64,000 nt of DNA from Alkalimonas mucilaginosa (GCF_036327005.1 NZ_JAUGZK010000014.1:1-64000); one strand, 5' to 3'. Positions 39,519 through 48,786 are shown, numbered from the stretch's first letter. Notes: generated from the letters alone by a model not told the origin. Translations and numbers: made by a program.

Positions 39519-40645
39519 TGACTATCTGGCAACACAGCCTGCACACCTGGCGATTGATCTTTAAAGATAAGGGCGCCATTTTACTGTTGTTTGTCGCAGG
39601 CTTAATTTATTCCTTTTTCTACCCACTGCCTTACCACTTCGAACAAGTGGAATCAGTACCTACTATTTTGATTGACCAGGATCACAGTGCGTCTTCCAGA
39701 AACCTGCGACGCCTGTTGCTGGCATCACCAAATCTGGAAATACGTCAAATCAGCAGCGAAACATCCGCCATTCAAGCCGCGTTATGGCAAGGCGATGTGA
39801 TGGCTCTGATTATTATCCCAAGTGGCTTTCATCAGGATATCCTGGCAGGGCGTGCTGCACAGGTGCAGATTGCCAGCCATGGCGGCTACCTGCTGGCTGG
39901 CAGCAAAGCCTTGATGAATGCCAATGAAGCAGCCCTGACAATGGGTGCAGCGGTTAGTATGCACAAGCTACAAAGCTTGGGGTTTAGTCCGATACAAGCC
40001 ATCGACAGTCTGCAACCCCTGCAGTTGCACAGCCGCTCTTTGTACAACCCCAAAGATGGCTATGGCCATGCCATAGTGCCGGCAGTGATGGTGCTGGTGA
40101 TCCAGCAGACACTGTTAATCGGCGTAACCTTGCTGCTGGGCAGGCAAGCCGAGCTGAAGCAACTGCCAAGCGGTTGGCGCGCCTACAGTGGTATGCTGCT
40201 TACCTTTAGCTGTATCGGACTGCTCAACTCACTGTATTTTTTCCTGGTTGCCCTTCGGCTGCAACACTATGCTCAGCTTGGTCCCTTAGTGCATCTGCTG
40301 GTATTTTGTCTGCTATTCTCGCTGTGCATAGCTGCTTTTGCCCTGCTGCTTGGCCGCTTGTTTCAAAGCCGTGAACGTGGCTTGCAGTTGCTGCTGATTA
40401 GTGCCGTACCCATGCTGTTTATCTCGGGGTACAGTTGGCCGGCCGAATCCCTGCCAACAGCGCTCTACTATCTGCGCTGGTTGCTCCCCTCCACAGCCGG
40501 CATTCATGGGTTTGTAGGTATCAATCAACTGGGCGCCAGCCTGGTCGATATTCAACAAGAGTTGGTGGCTCTTAGCTGTCTGACACTCGGCATGATTGCA
40601 GTTGGACTCTGGCTGTACCGTCCGACAGGCAAGCAATTGCCCTGA
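39518..40645 (+). CDS. ABC-2 type exporter permease, subunit 2
   Basis: 375 residues with the same architecture as its neighbour: a first helix (AILLLFVAGLIYSFFYPLPY), a periplasmic domain opening with VPTILIDQDHSASSRNLRRLLLASPN, and five helices after residue 185. The two permeases probably form a heterodimer. Last gene of the operon; 159 nt follow before the next gene, with no ATPase gene in either direction. Confidence 0.88.
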   Translation: MTIWQHSLHTWRLIFKDKGAILLLFVAGLIYSFFYPLPYHFEQVESVPTILIDQDHSASSRNLRRLLLASPNLEIRQISSETSAIQAALWQGDVMALIIIPSGFHQDILAGRAAQVQIASHGGYLLAGSKALMNANEAALTMGAAVSMHKLQSLGFSPIQAIDSLQPLQLHSRSLYNPKDGYGHAIVPAVMVLVIQQTLLIGVTLLLGRQAELKQLPSGWRAYSGMLLTFSCIGLLNSLYFFLVALRLQHYAQLGPLVHLLVFCLLFSLCIAAFALLLGRLFQSRERGLQLLLISAVPMLFISGYSWPAESLPTALYYLRWLLPSTAGIHGFVGINQLGASLVDIQQELVALSCLTLGMIAVGLWLYRPTGKQLP

Positions 40646-40804
40646 AACGGCAAGCCTTTGCCTGTTTGCTGTATCACCACAGCCAGGCACAACAAGGCGC
40701 CAGGCTGTCTGAACATTGCATCAGCCTGGCGCAGCCTTTGCATCGTGCTCACTTCACAAGCAGTCATCTTTCACCAGGCAGTACCAAACCATGGAGCAGC
40801 TGAT

Positions 40805-41305
40805 ATGCTGATTATTCCCCAAACCAGTGGCAGTGAATACCAGGCACTACGACAACGTCTGCGCGAAGACAACAAAGCCGATTTGTATCCTTTGCCCGTA
40901 AAACAGCCCGTACAAGACAGCAAAAATGAGATCCAACCTCAACCTGTGCCAGATGTGCGCCCTACCCCCATTCCTGAGCCAGATCGGGTCACTCTGGGAC
41001 AAGCTGCACCAGGCTCCGAGGGATTAAGCCTGACCTACCGACCTGATGGCAGAGTGCCAGAACAAGTGACGGAGCGGGTAGACTATCTAAGCCAGATGAT
41101 GCAGGCCATGACAGATGCCAAAGTTGGGTTTGACCGCGAAAAATACGAAGAGCTGCAAGAAAAAATTGATGAGATCCTGGCCAAAGAGGAACTCACCGAT
41201 GCCGATCGGTCAAAACTGGAAGCTCTGGAGCAAGAACAACGCCGGCTGTTTGAAGTTGCGGCAAAACGACTGGCAGAAAAAGCTGTCAATGAGGAAAAAG
41301 TCTGA
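40805..41305 (+). CDS. Hypothetical protein with proline-rich and coiled-coil regions
   Basis: 166 residues from ATG 40805, preceded by GGAG. Residues 1-75 are polar and proline-rich (QPQPVPDVRPTPIPEPD), probably disordered. Residues 95-166 are strongly charged and helical (EELQEKIDEILAKEELTDADRSKLEALEQEQRRLFEVAAKRLAEKA), likely a coiled coil. No signal peptide or family is recognised. Similar small proteins appear beside flagellar or hydrolase genes in related genomes, but the sequence gives no role. A longer upstream frame is rejected because it lacks a ribosome-binding site. Confidence 0.7.
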   Translation: MLIIPQTSGSEYQALRQRLREDNKADLYPLPVKQPVQDSKNEIQPQPVPDVRPTPIPEPDRVTLGQAAPGSEGLSLTYRPDGRVPEQVTERVDYLSQMMQAMTDAKVGFDREKYEELQEKIDEILAKEELTDADRSKLEALEQEQRRLFEVAAKRLAEKAVNEEKV

Positions 41306-41373
41306 TCCTGACTTGCGATAACGGGAAAAAGCTGGCATCTTGCGGCCATCTTCGTTGAAACAGGGACAATGCA

Positions 41374-42258
41374 GTGGAGCTTATCCCCTGGTCTTTTCAT
41401 ACCCATTATGGCTTTTGCCTGCGGGGGTACCACAGTGCTCCCAGTGGCAAGCCGGTATTGCATGTTTTGCATGGCAATGGCTTTTGCAGCCGGATGTACC
41501 AACCCATGCTGCAACAACTGGCCAGAGACTATGACTTATTCTTATCCGATGCGCAGGGACATGGTGACAGCGATCATGGTGGCCCCTTTGTCGGCTGGAA
41601 TGAAAGTGCTGAGCTGGCAGCCCAGGCCTGGTTAGCGCATCGTGATCGCTTTGCCAATGTTCCCCACATTGGTCTTGGTCATAGTTTTGGAGGGGTGCTG
41701 ACAGCGCTGAATAATGCCGCTTACCCTGATCTGTTCTCTCAGGTAGTCCTGCTCGATCCGGTGCTGTTTACTCCCAGCATGCTGACCAGCATGAAAGCAC
41801 TTACCCTGGTTCGACTGTACCAACGAAACCCCTATGCCCGAGCGGCGCTAAAACGCCGGCAGCATTGGCCAGACAAAATCACCGCAAAAAACTACCTGCA
41901 GCAACGTGGCCTGTACCGGAATTGGCAGCCTGAAGCTTTAGCCGCTTACATCGACCATGCCCTAAAACCGACGGAGCACGGTATTAGTTTAAAATGCCAA
42001 CCTGAGCGGGAGGCCGAAATTTTTGGCTCCTACCCACGCAATTTGTGGCGTCAACTCGCTAAGCCCTGTGCGCCAACGCTGGTGCTTTATGGCAATAACA
42101 GTTATCCTTTTGTGCCTAAAGCGCTGCAAAAATGGCAGCATCTCAACCCTGCAGTTGAGCTTGAGCAGCTGCCGGGCAGCCATTGCTTTATGCAAGAAGC
42201 ACCGGAAATGACCGCAACTGCGATTCATGCGAAACTTAGCGCTATAAAATGCGTCTGA
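41374..42258 (+). CDS. Alpha/beta-fold hydrolase
   Basis: 294 residues, started by a GTG at 41374 with AGGGA seven nt before it; the nearby ATG at 41369 is out of frame. The fold is shown by VLHVLHGNGFCSRMYQPML near residue 28 (HGNG oxyanion segment), LSDAQGHGDSD near 57, the nucleophile elbow GLGHSFGGV near residue 99, and the C-terminal His in LPGSHCFMQEAP near 272. The acid is probably the Asp in LLDPVLF or a later residue; NNSY replaces the usual D in that strand. No signal peptide. The substrate is unknown. Confidence 0.85.
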   Translation: MELIPWSFHTHYGFCLRGYHSAPSGKPVLHVLHGNGFCSRMYQPMLQQLARDYDLFLSDAQGHGDSDHGGPFVGWNESAELAAQAWLAHRDRFANVPHIGLGHSFGGVLTALNNAAYPDLFSQVVLLDPVLFTPSMLTSMKALTLVRLYQRNPYARAALKRRQHWPDKITAKNYLQQRGLYRNWQPEALAAYIDHALKPTEHGISLKCQPEREAEIFGSYPRNLWRQLAKPCAPTLVLYGNNSYPFVPKALQKWQHLNPAVELEQLPGSHCFMQEAPEMTATAIHAKLSAIKCV

Positions 42259-42308
42259 AGCGGGTATAATTCGCTGCACTACCAAAACGGGAACATGCCG
42301 GAGTAATG

Positions 42309-43412
42309 ATGAAAACACGTTTTGTCCTTTGTGTACTGGCCAGTCTGGTCGTTTCAGCCTGTGCTACCAAGCCAGAAGTATCCCGTAGTGAACGTCTGCC
42401 AACCACGGTGGTTCCGGTCGATACGCTGGTGGTTGAAGAAGTACCAGACACCGAGGCGACTCAGGCGCTTGCCACCGACTTCGAGATGATTTTTATCGAT
42501 CAGGATATGAGCTTTATCGGCACCCTGCCCTGTGCCGATTGCCCCGGCATTGCTTTTCATCTGAACCTGTACCGCGATGGCCGCTTTGAAATTCGCCAGG
42601 AATACCTGGAGCGCAACAACATATTACTGGTTAAAGGCACCTGGCTGCTGGAGCAACGCACCCTGCACCTGATGAACCAGCAACACACCCTGCCTACCTT
42701 CCAGTTTGTCAGCAATCACCGGTTGACCATGCTGGATATGGCGGGTAAACCCATTGTTTCCAGCCTGAATTACCATTTGGATCGTGCCAGCCGGCTGCAG
42801 TCTATTGATACCCGCCGGCCAATGCTTGGTCTGTACCGGGTCAATGGAGATCTGGCCAGCTTTACCCAATGTGACTCCGGCGAGCGTTATCAGGTTGCCA
42901 TGACACAACACCATATGCCGATGCTGCGCAACTACCGGCAGGATCCGGCACTGGATGGTCGTCCTGTAATTGCCACCCTAACTGGCCGTCTTGGCAATGG
43001 TAAAGACAGTGATACCTTATTTATTGATCAATTTGAACAGTTTTGGCCTGGTGCCAGCTGCCCGGAGCGCCATGCTCCTGAAAGCATGCAGGGTGTAGTT
43101 TGGCGGGCTGAGAAAATCGCCGATCAGTACGTACCCCAGCAATTGAATGTACGGGTGCTGTTTCGCGACAACAACACTCTGTATGGTTTTTCCGGCTGCA
43201 ATAACTTTCATGCCAACTACCGTCAGCGCGCCAACACCCTGCAGGTCAGTCCATTGGCCATGACCCGCAAGTTCTGTGACGAAAGCAGCCGCATCGAAAG
43301 CAGTTTCACCGAACGTTTGCAAAGCGCCGACAGGGCCGAAGTAAACGGCAATACCCTGCAATTGTTTAAAAACAACCAGGTGATTATGCAACTGGTTCCT
43401 GCGGCTAACTGA
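42309..43412 (+). CDS. NlpE-type lipoprotein with C-terminal META/HslJ domain
   Basis: About 367 residues. The lipobox is VVSAC (Cys around residue 18). The NlpE N-terminal domain (residues 55-150) has the CxxC motif in IGTLPCADCPGIAFHLNLYRDGRF, which in E. coli NlpE helps signal envelope and redox stress to Cpx. After a middle region with a CDSGE segment, a META/HslJ domain fills residues 255-365 (GFSGCNNFHANYR and SPLAMTRKFC). The NlpE-HslJ fusion is known in several gammaproteobacteria. The ATG at 42309 is best spaced from GGAG; 42306 is also possible. A strong terminator follows. Confidence 0.85.
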   Translation: MKTRFVLCVLASLVVSACATKPEVSRSERLPTTVVPVDTLVVEEVPDTEATQALATDFEMIFIDQDMSFIGTLPCADCPGIAFHLNLYRDGRFEIRQEYLERNNILLVKGTWLLEQRTLHLMNQQHTLPTFQFVSNHRLTMLDMAGKPIVSSLNYHLDRASRLQSIDTRRPMLGLYRVNGDLASFTQCDSGERYQVAMTQHHMPMLRNYRQDPALDGRPVIATLTGRLGNGKDSDTLFIDQFEQFWPGASCPERHAPESMQGVVWRAEKIADQYVPQQLNVRVLFRDNNTLYGFSGCNNFHANYRQRANTLQVSPLAMTRKFCDESSRIESSFTERLQSADRAEVNGNTLQLFKNNQVIMQLVPAAN

Positions 43413-43431
43413 CGCCTGCCAGTATGTATTC

Positions 43432-43467
43432 CTGGCAAAACACCGGCAACCGCCGGCGTTTTGCCAG
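43432..43467. terminator. Strong hairpin terminator after the NlpE-like gene
   Basis: CTGGCAAAACACCGGC and GCCGGCGTTTTGCCAG pair over 16 bp with one mismatch around an AACC loop; a T-run lies in the 3' arm. It separates the lipoprotein gene from the ydbH promoter. Confidence 0.75.
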
Positions 43468-43509
43468 AGCGAATAAAACAAAGTATCTTTCGAAGATCAG
43501 CACAATTCA

Positions 43510-43538
43510 TTGCTCGTTCAGTTGCTAACGATTATGCT
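43510..43538 (+). promoter_or_regulatory. Promoter of the ydbH-ynbE-ydbL operon
   Basis: TTGCTC (43510-43515), 17 nt, TATGCT (43533-43538). Because transcription would begin near 43545, it supports the ATG at 43567 as the ydbH start. Confidence 0.6.
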
Positions 43539-43566
43539 GAATCGAACTCCTTTGAATTGGGCCACT

Positions 43567-46143
43567 ATGCGTCGTTTCTTTCGTATTTTCAGCCTGAGTC
43601 TGACCCTGCTGCTGTGCTTACTGCTGGCTGCATTTCTCTGGCTACAGCACCAGCTACGTCAACTACCCATCACTAACCTTGATTACCAGATCAGCCAGTG
43701 GGGCTTGCGTCAGTTGCGGTTGGAGCATCTTCATTTTGATTATCTAATAGCTGACGCCCCACTGCACATGGAACTGAATCAAGTGCACTTAAGTTGGCAC
43801 TGGCAAGGACTGCGCCCGCAGTTAAACCTGCTAACACTGCATCAACTGGATGTCCGGCTTGCAAGCATGCCGCAAGCAACTGAGTCAGCACCAAAGGCTG
43901 CGATGCAATTGCCGGAGCACTGGCACTGGCCGGACTGGTTGCCGGCACAGAGTCGTATTGACTGGCTGCAGCTGGATCTGCCCTGTGATCAGCTGCGTTG
44001 TATTTATCAGGGCAGCCTTGAGCTTACTCACCAGACCGAACAACTCGATGTCAGTATGCAGCTCTATGCAGTGCAGCACTCTGAACACCCCCTCAGTTTG
44101 CAGCTGAGCTATCAACTCCAACAACACTGGCCGCAACTGGAGCTGATGCTTCAGCTTGATGAGGTGCTGCAACTCGAACTGAGCAGCAACTTACAGGCAC
44201 ATAGCTCTGATTTGACTGACACCAGTTGGCAAGGCGCGATGGCCTTTAGTCTGCAACCACCACCATCCTGGCTAGTGACCGAGTTAGCAAGTTGGCAGCT
44301 GGAGTTGCCAGAGCTTTGGCTGTCACAATTCCGGCAGCAAGTCTCTGCCAGCAGTCAATGGCAGTTTGCTGTGCCGCCGCAGTTGTCTGAGCAATGGTGG
44401 CAACACCTGAACGGCAGCATGCAATTGCAATTAAGCAGTCCCAGCCCCTTATACCTGCCTGATCTTGGCCTGATCACTGCCGAGCTGCAAGCCAGTGCCG
44501 AATTTAACCAGGGTCAGTTGGCTCCCTTTCGGGTCGCTGCCGGTGGCACTCTGACAGAAATCGTAGTGCCAGAGCCCCTGCTGGCGGCAGGTTTTAAACT
44601 ACCAACACTGTACTGGAGCCTGAGCAGCCAGCACAGTGAAGCGCTCAGTCTGGCGGCACTGCCTTTGCAATTCCGGCTTGATTCGGCCGACCAGCAGCAC
44701 CAGCTGCATGCCATCTTTAACCTGGATCTGTTAGCACAAAAAGCACAGCTGGAACAGCTGCAGCTTCGCCTGGTCCAGCCAGAGCTTCGCGCAGGCGACT
44801 GGCAACTCAGCGCGGTAGAACTGGCAGGCTCACTAAGTGGCTCCCTGTCCGCTCAGCAACTGCAGCTAAGGAGCAGTAGCCCTTTGCAACTGCAAGCAAA
44901 GCTAGAAAACCCGGAGTTGTCGCTTCAAATCGCCCACACCTCGCTGCATCTGAATCAGCTGCAACTCGAGTCCAGGCTTGCAACGACAGAAACCGCGTCG
45001 CATCGCCTCAGTAGCCGCCTGGTCTTTAACGCCGAACAATTGCAACAACCCCAGCTCAAAACACTGGACTGGCAATGGCAGGGTAATCTGAGTGCCAACA
45101 GCAGCAAAGACTGGCAGCTTAGCTCTGCAGGCGAGCTCATAGCCTCCTCAGGCCTGGAGCTGCGTTCTGATGTGCAAGCCAACACCCATCAAGTAACTTT
45201 GCATTGGCAGTTGGCCGATGTCTTTATGTTGGCTGGCAATACCCTGGCAAGCACAATGGCCGACTGGCCGGAGTTGCTGACCCTGCAGCGTGGCCGCATC
45301 AAGCATCAGGGGGAGCTGCGCCTGGCATTGGCCGACCAAAGTTATCAGCTGCACAGTACGACCGAGTTGCTGGAGCTGGCAGGTTTTTACGACACCACCA
45401 CCTTTCGCGGTATCAATGGCCAGTTGCTGCTGGCCGCCGATCCAAAGCAATTGCAACTAAGCACTTCGCGCCTTGCGGTGGAACAATTTGAGCAAGGGGT
45501 GATGGGCGGGCCTTTGCATTTGGCCGCTCAGTACCAGGCTGAGTGGGATGCGCCAACAGCCGGCATGTTGCAGTTGCACGACAATGAATTGATACTCTTT
45601 AATGGCCGCATCTCTGTGCCGGCTATGGCACTGGATCTTAGTCAGCCACAGTGGCTGTTACCACTGCATATCAAGCAACTGGATTTGCAGCAGTTGCTTA
45701 CCCAGCACCCTACCTCGGATTTAACCGGCCATGGTCTGATTGATGGTGAAATCCCGCTCATTATCTCCGCCCGGGGTGTGGAAGTCGCCCAGGGACGATT
45801 ACGGGCCCTAGAGCCTGGCGGAAGCCTGAGTTACCGCTCACCACAGGCACAAGGCATGGCCGCCAGCAACCCTGGTATGAAAATGATCATTGCTGCTCTG
45901 GATGACTTCCACTACTCTGTGCTCAGCAGTGATGTCAGCTACAGTACGGATGGCCACCTGACGCTGGCACTGCGGCTGGAAGGCCGAAACCCGGCCATGG
46001 AAGGTGGCAGACCAGTGCATTTTAATATCACGCTGGAAGAAAATATCCCGGCCCTGATCACCAGCTTGCAATTAACCAATCAACTGAACGAAGTGATACA
46101 AAAAAGGGTACAGGAGCGGTTACAACGACCGCGCCAACCTTAA
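43567..46143 (+). CDS. ydbH: YdbH-family AsmA-like intermembrane protein
   Basis: About 858 residues. One N-terminal transmembrane helix (FFRIFSLSLTLLLCLLLAAFLWL) is followed by a very long periplasmic beta-rich region, heavy in Gln and Leu, as in the AsmA-like proteins TamB, YhdP and YdbH. In E. coli these form hydrophobic grooves that carry phospholipids to the outer membrane. The C-terminal part (residues 650-850) contains conserved FNGRISVPAMALDLSQPQ and GEIPLIISARGVEVAQGRLRA segments. Start at ATG 43567 (MRRFFRIF); in-frame ATG 43534 lies within the promoter -10. Next genes are its known partners ynbE and ydbL. Confidence 0.9.
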   Translation: MRRFFRIFSLSLTLLLCLLLAAFLWLQHQLRQLPITNLDYQISQWGLRQLRLEHLHFDYLIADAPLHMELNQVHLSWHWQGLRPQLNLLTLHQLDVRLASMPQATESAPKAAMQLPEHWHWPDWLPAQSRIDWLQLDLPCDQLRCIYQGSLELTHQTEQLDVSMQLYAVQHSEHPLSLQLSYQLQQHWPQLELMLQLDEVLQLELSSNLQAHSSDLTDTSWQGAMAFSLQPPPSWLVTELASWQLELPELWLSQFRQQVSASSQWQFAVPPQLSEQWWQHLNGSMQLQLSSPSPLYLPDLGLITAELQASAEFNQGQLAPFRVAAGGTLTEIVVPEPLLAAGFKLPTLYWSLSSQHSEALSLAALPLQFRLDSADQQHQLHAIFNLDLLAQKAQLEQLQLRLVQPELRAGDWQLSAVELAGSLSGSLSAQQLQLRSSSPLQLQAKLENPELSLQIAHTSLHLNQLQLESRLATTETASHRLSSRLVFNAEQLQQPQLKTLDWQWQGNLSANSSKDWQLSSAGELIASSGLELRSDVQANTHQVTLHWQLADVFMLAGNTLASTMADWPELLTLQRGRIKHQGELRLALADQSYQLHSTTELLELAGFYDTTTFRGINGQLLLAADPKQLQLSTSRLAVEQFEQGVMGGPLHLAAQYQAEWDAPTAGMLQLHDNELILFNGRISVPAMALDLSQPQWLLPLHIKQLDLQQLLTQHPTSDLTGHGLIDGEIPLIISARGVEVAQGRLRALEPGGSLSYRSPQAQGMAASNPGMKMIIAALDDFHYSVLSSDVSYSTDGHLTLALRLEGRNPAMEGGRPVHFNITLEENIPALITSLQLTNQLNEVIQKRVQERLQRPRQP

Positions 46144-46154
46144 GGAGGAAACAG

Positions 46155-46343
46155 ATGCACACCAAAGTGATCACCATGCTTGCCTTGTCGCTGTGGCTTA
46201 GCGGTTGCACCCCAACCGTTCAGGTCGCAGCACCCAGCGAGCCCATTACCATCAACCTGAATGTAAAAATTGAGCACGAGATCTTAATTCGCGTAGATCG
46301 CGAGCTCGATCAGCTGTTTAGCGATTCCAGTGGCTTATTCTAA
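46155..46343 (+). CDS. ynbE: YnbE-family outer-membrane lipoprotein
   Basis: The 62-residue lipoprotein has a signal sequence with lipobox LSGC (Cys18). The short mature part ends ITINLNVKIEHEILIRVDRELDQLF, the characteristic single beta-strand plus helix of YnbE. In E. coli YnbE is the outer-membrane partner that extends the YdbH bridge. AAGGAGG precedes the start, and the stop overlaps the upstream leader of ydbL by spacing of a few nt. Size matches the family (about 61). Confidence 0.92.
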   Translation: MHTKVITMLALSLWLSGCTPTVQVAAPSEPITINLNVKIEHEILIRVDRELDQLFSDSSGLF

Positions 46344-46350
46344 GGAGCAT

Positions 46351-46707
46351 ATGATGAAAGCAACCACTACCTTTCGAACTTTACTGGCAACGCTGTTGCT
46401 GGTTTGTGCCCTGCCCGTTATGGCAATGAATCTGCAGCAAGCGATGAATGCGCTGGGCCCAGCCAAAGAGCAAGGCCTGATCGGTGAACAAATCAATGGC
46501 TATTTGGGCTTAGTTCAAGATAACGCGCAAAGCCGTCAGATTGTTGAGCTTATCAACGATGCCCGCAGGGCCGAGTACAGCCGCATTGCCCGTGACAACA
46601 ACATCGCTGTTGCTGATGTTGAAGCAAGAGCTGGCCAACGTGCGATTGAGCGGACGCCAACAGGACAATTTGTCAAACTGGATGGTCAGTGGGTTAGAAA
46701 GCGCTGA
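46351..46707 (+). CDS. ydbL: YdbL-family (DUF1318) periplasmic protein
   Basis: 118 residues with a signal peptide (cleaved after PVMA) and a DUF1318 domain: MNLQQAMNALGPAKEQGLIGEQINGYLGLV and the C-terminal RAGQRAIERTPTGQFVKLDGQWVRK. In E. coli YdbL is thought to keep YnbE from stacking on itself and to support the YdbH-YnbE bridge. Start at ATG 46351 (or 46354), preceded by AAGGAG at 46342. The nnr gene begins 10 nt later, so read-through into it is likely. Confidence 0.92.
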   Translation: MMKATTTFRTLLATLLLVCALPVMAMNLQQAMNALGPAKEQGLIGEQINGYLGLVQDNAQSRQIVELINDARRAEYSRIARDNNIAVADVEARAGQRAIERTPTGQFVKLDGQWVRKR

Positions 46708-46717
46708 CATTAACCCC

Positions 46718-48193
46718 ATGCCAAACAAGCTGTACAGCAGTACACAGATTCGATCCCTTGAGCAGCAGGCCATTGCTGAGCTCGCTCAGGGCGACTTTGT
46801 GCTGATGCAACAAGCGGCCAGTGCACTGCTTGGTTTACTAAAGCAGCGCTGGCCGAGCCGTAGAAACTTGCTGGTTTATGCCGGCAATGGCAACAATGGT
46901 GGTGATGGCTACTTGCTGGCGGCATACGCCAAAGCCGAAGGCTACCGTGTTGCCATCAAATGCCTTGGTGATCACCGCCAACTGCCCCAGGCAGCTCTGA
47001 TGGCCAAACAAGCTGCTGGGCAAGCGCTCATCCCAATGCTGGCCCTGGATGACCCATTCAAAGCCGATGTGCTGGTGGACGCACTCTTTGGTATTGGTCT
47101 GAACCGGCCGGTTGACGGTGATTACGCCAAAGCCATCGCACAAATCAATCAGACCACGAGCCCAGTGCTTGCAGTTGATGTGCCATCCGGTCTATGTGCC
47201 GATAGCGGCCAGGTTTTAGGCTCCGCCGTTCAAGCCGATGTGACTTTAAGCTTTATTGGGCACAAAGTCGGCTTATTCACTGCAGATGGGCCGGATCATT
47301 GCGGCGACTTACTGCTGGAGCCATTAGCGATACCACAGCATTTGCTGGCGGCTCAGGCTGCCTGTGCCACTCTGGTTCAGGGACCCGAATTACTGAACAA
47401 ACTGCCGCGAAGGCGAAAAAACTTCCACAAGGGGCAGGCGGGCCATGTGGTGATCCTTGGCGGTGATTATGGCATGGCCGGAGCCCCCTTACTGAGCGCT
47501 GAAGCAGCACTTCGCTCTGGCGCCGGCCTGGTTAGCGTACTTACCCGTAAAGAGCATCTAAGCGCCCTGCTGGCCAGGCGGCCAGAATGCATGGTGCATG
47601 GCGTGGAAGCGCAACAGGACTTGCTTCCTTTCCTAACCAAAGCCAGCGTCATTGTGGCAGGACCAGGCCTTGGTCAACGGTTTTGGGGCCAGCAATTGCT
47701 GCAACAAGTGTTGGCCATGGACAAAGCTGTGCTGCTGGATGCTGATGCACTGAATCTGCTGGCGCAGCAACCACAGCTCAGACCTAAACAACTGATCCTG
47801 ACACCTCATCCAGGTGAAGCGGCCCGCTTGCTGCAATGCAGCAGCCAGCAGATACAACAAAACAGACTACAAGCGCTGCAGTCCCTTCAACAACGTTTTC
47901 AGGCCACAGTACTGCTTAAAGGTAATGGCAGCCTGATTGCCGGTTCCTCTGGCCTGCAGCTCCTTAATGCCGGCAACCCAGGCATGGCCTCTGCCGGTAT
48001 GGGTGATCTACTCAGCGGCGTTATTGCTGCCTTGTGGGCGCAGGGCATGAACGCCGAAGATGCCACAGCTTTGGGCAGTTGGTTGCATGCGACAGCAGCA
48101 GATCGCCAAGCTCAAAGTCTGGGACAACGCGGCCTGCTGGCACTGGATCTGTTGACTGAAGTGCGGCAACTCATCCATCAGCAGATGGTGTAG
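46718..48193 (+). CDS. nnr: Bifunctional NAD(P)H-hydrate epimerase/dehydratase
   Basis: 491 residues in two domains. The N-terminal YjeF_N epimerase (residues 8-210; LVYAGNGNNGGDGYLLAAYAKAEGY and AVDVPSGLCAD) converts R- to S-NADHX. The C-terminal dehydratase (residues 230-485, ribokinase-like; AGHVVILGGDYGMAGAPLLSAEAALRSGAGLVSV, LTPHPGEAARLL and AGMGDLLSGVIAAL) restores NAD(P)H using ADP. This is metabolite repair. Often followed by tsaE, which is absent here. The ATG 46718 is chosen by homology; a longer frame overlaps ydbL and is rejected. Confidence 0.95.
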   Translation: MPNKLYSSTQIRSLEQQAIAELAQGDFVLMQQAASALLGLLKQRWPSRRNLLVYAGNGNNGGDGYLLAAYAKAEGYRVAIKCLGDHRQLPQAALMAKQAAGQALIPMLALDDPFKADVLVDALFGIGLNRPVDGDYAKAIAQINQTTSPVLAVDVPSGLCADSGQVLGSAVQADVTLSFIGHKVGLFTADGPDHCGDLLLEPLAIPQHLLAAQAACATLVQGPELLNKLPRRRKNFHKGQAGHVVILGGDYGMAGAPLLSAEAALRSGAGLVSVLTRKEHLSALLARRPECMVHGVEAQQDLLPFLTKASVIVAGPGLGQRFWGQQLLQQVLAMDKAVLLDADALNLLAQQPQLRPKQLILTPHPGEAARLLQCSSQQIQQNRLQALQSLQQRFQATVLLKGNGSLIAGSSGLQLLNAGNPGMASAGMGDLLSGVIAALWAQGMNAEDATALGSWLHATAADRQAQSLGQRGLLALDLLTEVRQLIHQQMV

Positions 48194-48291
48194 TATTCAA
48201 CCATACTCCTGCCTTCGTTGACGTAACGCAACAAAGCAATGGCTCCCACCACTTGCTTTTTCACAGGATTGGTCCAATATAGGCTTTAACC

Positions 48292-48317
48292 CCGCCTGTT
48301 TAGCAGGCGGTTTTTTT
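48292..48317 (+). terminator. Intrinsic terminator upstream of rnk
   Basis: CCGCCTG, a TTTAG loop and CAGGCGG are followed by seven Ts. It is 98 nt after the nnr stop and only 18 nt before the rnk start codon, so it could also attenuate rnk transcripts that start upstream of it. Confidence 0.85.
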
Positions 48318-48335
48318 ATGTGACAGGAGATAGCA

Positions 48336-48746
48336 ATGTCCAAACAACCTGCGATTACGCTTTCCAGCCTGGATTACGATCGCATTGATGCGTTACTGGC
48401 CAAAGAAAAAGAACTGAGCCCGGTACACGAACAGCTGTTGCTGGAAATGGAGCGGGCTACATTGGTAGAGCCAGAAGCCGTTCCGCCCAATGTGGTGACC
48501 ATGCATTCTAAAGTACGCTTTAAACTAAAGAGCAGTGGCAAGGAATTTGAGAAAACCCTGTGTTACCCGCAAGAGCTGGCTACAACCAGCGATGGTATTT
48601 CGATTTTCGCACCGGTCGGCGCTGCGCTGATTGGCTTAGCAGTCGGCCAGCACATTGACTGGCCGATGCCGGGTGGGCAACTGGATCAGGTAGAAATTGT
48701 CGAACTGGTTGATCAGCCCGAGCGCAAAGGCGAGTTTTATCGCTAA
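48336..48746 (+). CDS. rnk: Rnk, nucleoside diphosphate kinase regulator (GreA/B-related)
   Basis: 136 residues. The N-terminal Rnk_N helical region (SSLDYDRIDALLAKE... LLLEMERATLVEPEAVPPNVVTMHSKVRF) is followed by the GreA/GreB-type C-terminal FKBP-like domain (FEKTLCYPQEL... ISIFAPVGAALIGLAVGQHIDWPMPGG). Rnk binds RNA polymerase but lacks the long Gre coiled coil. The start is preceded by ACAGGAG. Confidence 0.93.
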   Translation: MSKQPAITLSSLDYDRIDALLAKEKELSPVHEQLLLEMERATLVEPEAVPPNVVTMHSKVRFKLKSSGKEFEKTLCYPQELATTSDGISIFAPVGAALIGLAVGQHIDWPMPGGQLDQVEIVELVDQPERKGEFYR

Positions 48747-48786
48747 GCGCTCAGCGCCTGTGTTTTGCCAGGGGCAGCTTGCTGCC

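Noticed and set aside
38349..40645. The two permeases as a tandem duplication
   Set aside because: They share layout but little sequence identity by eye, as expected for ordinary heterodimeric partners.
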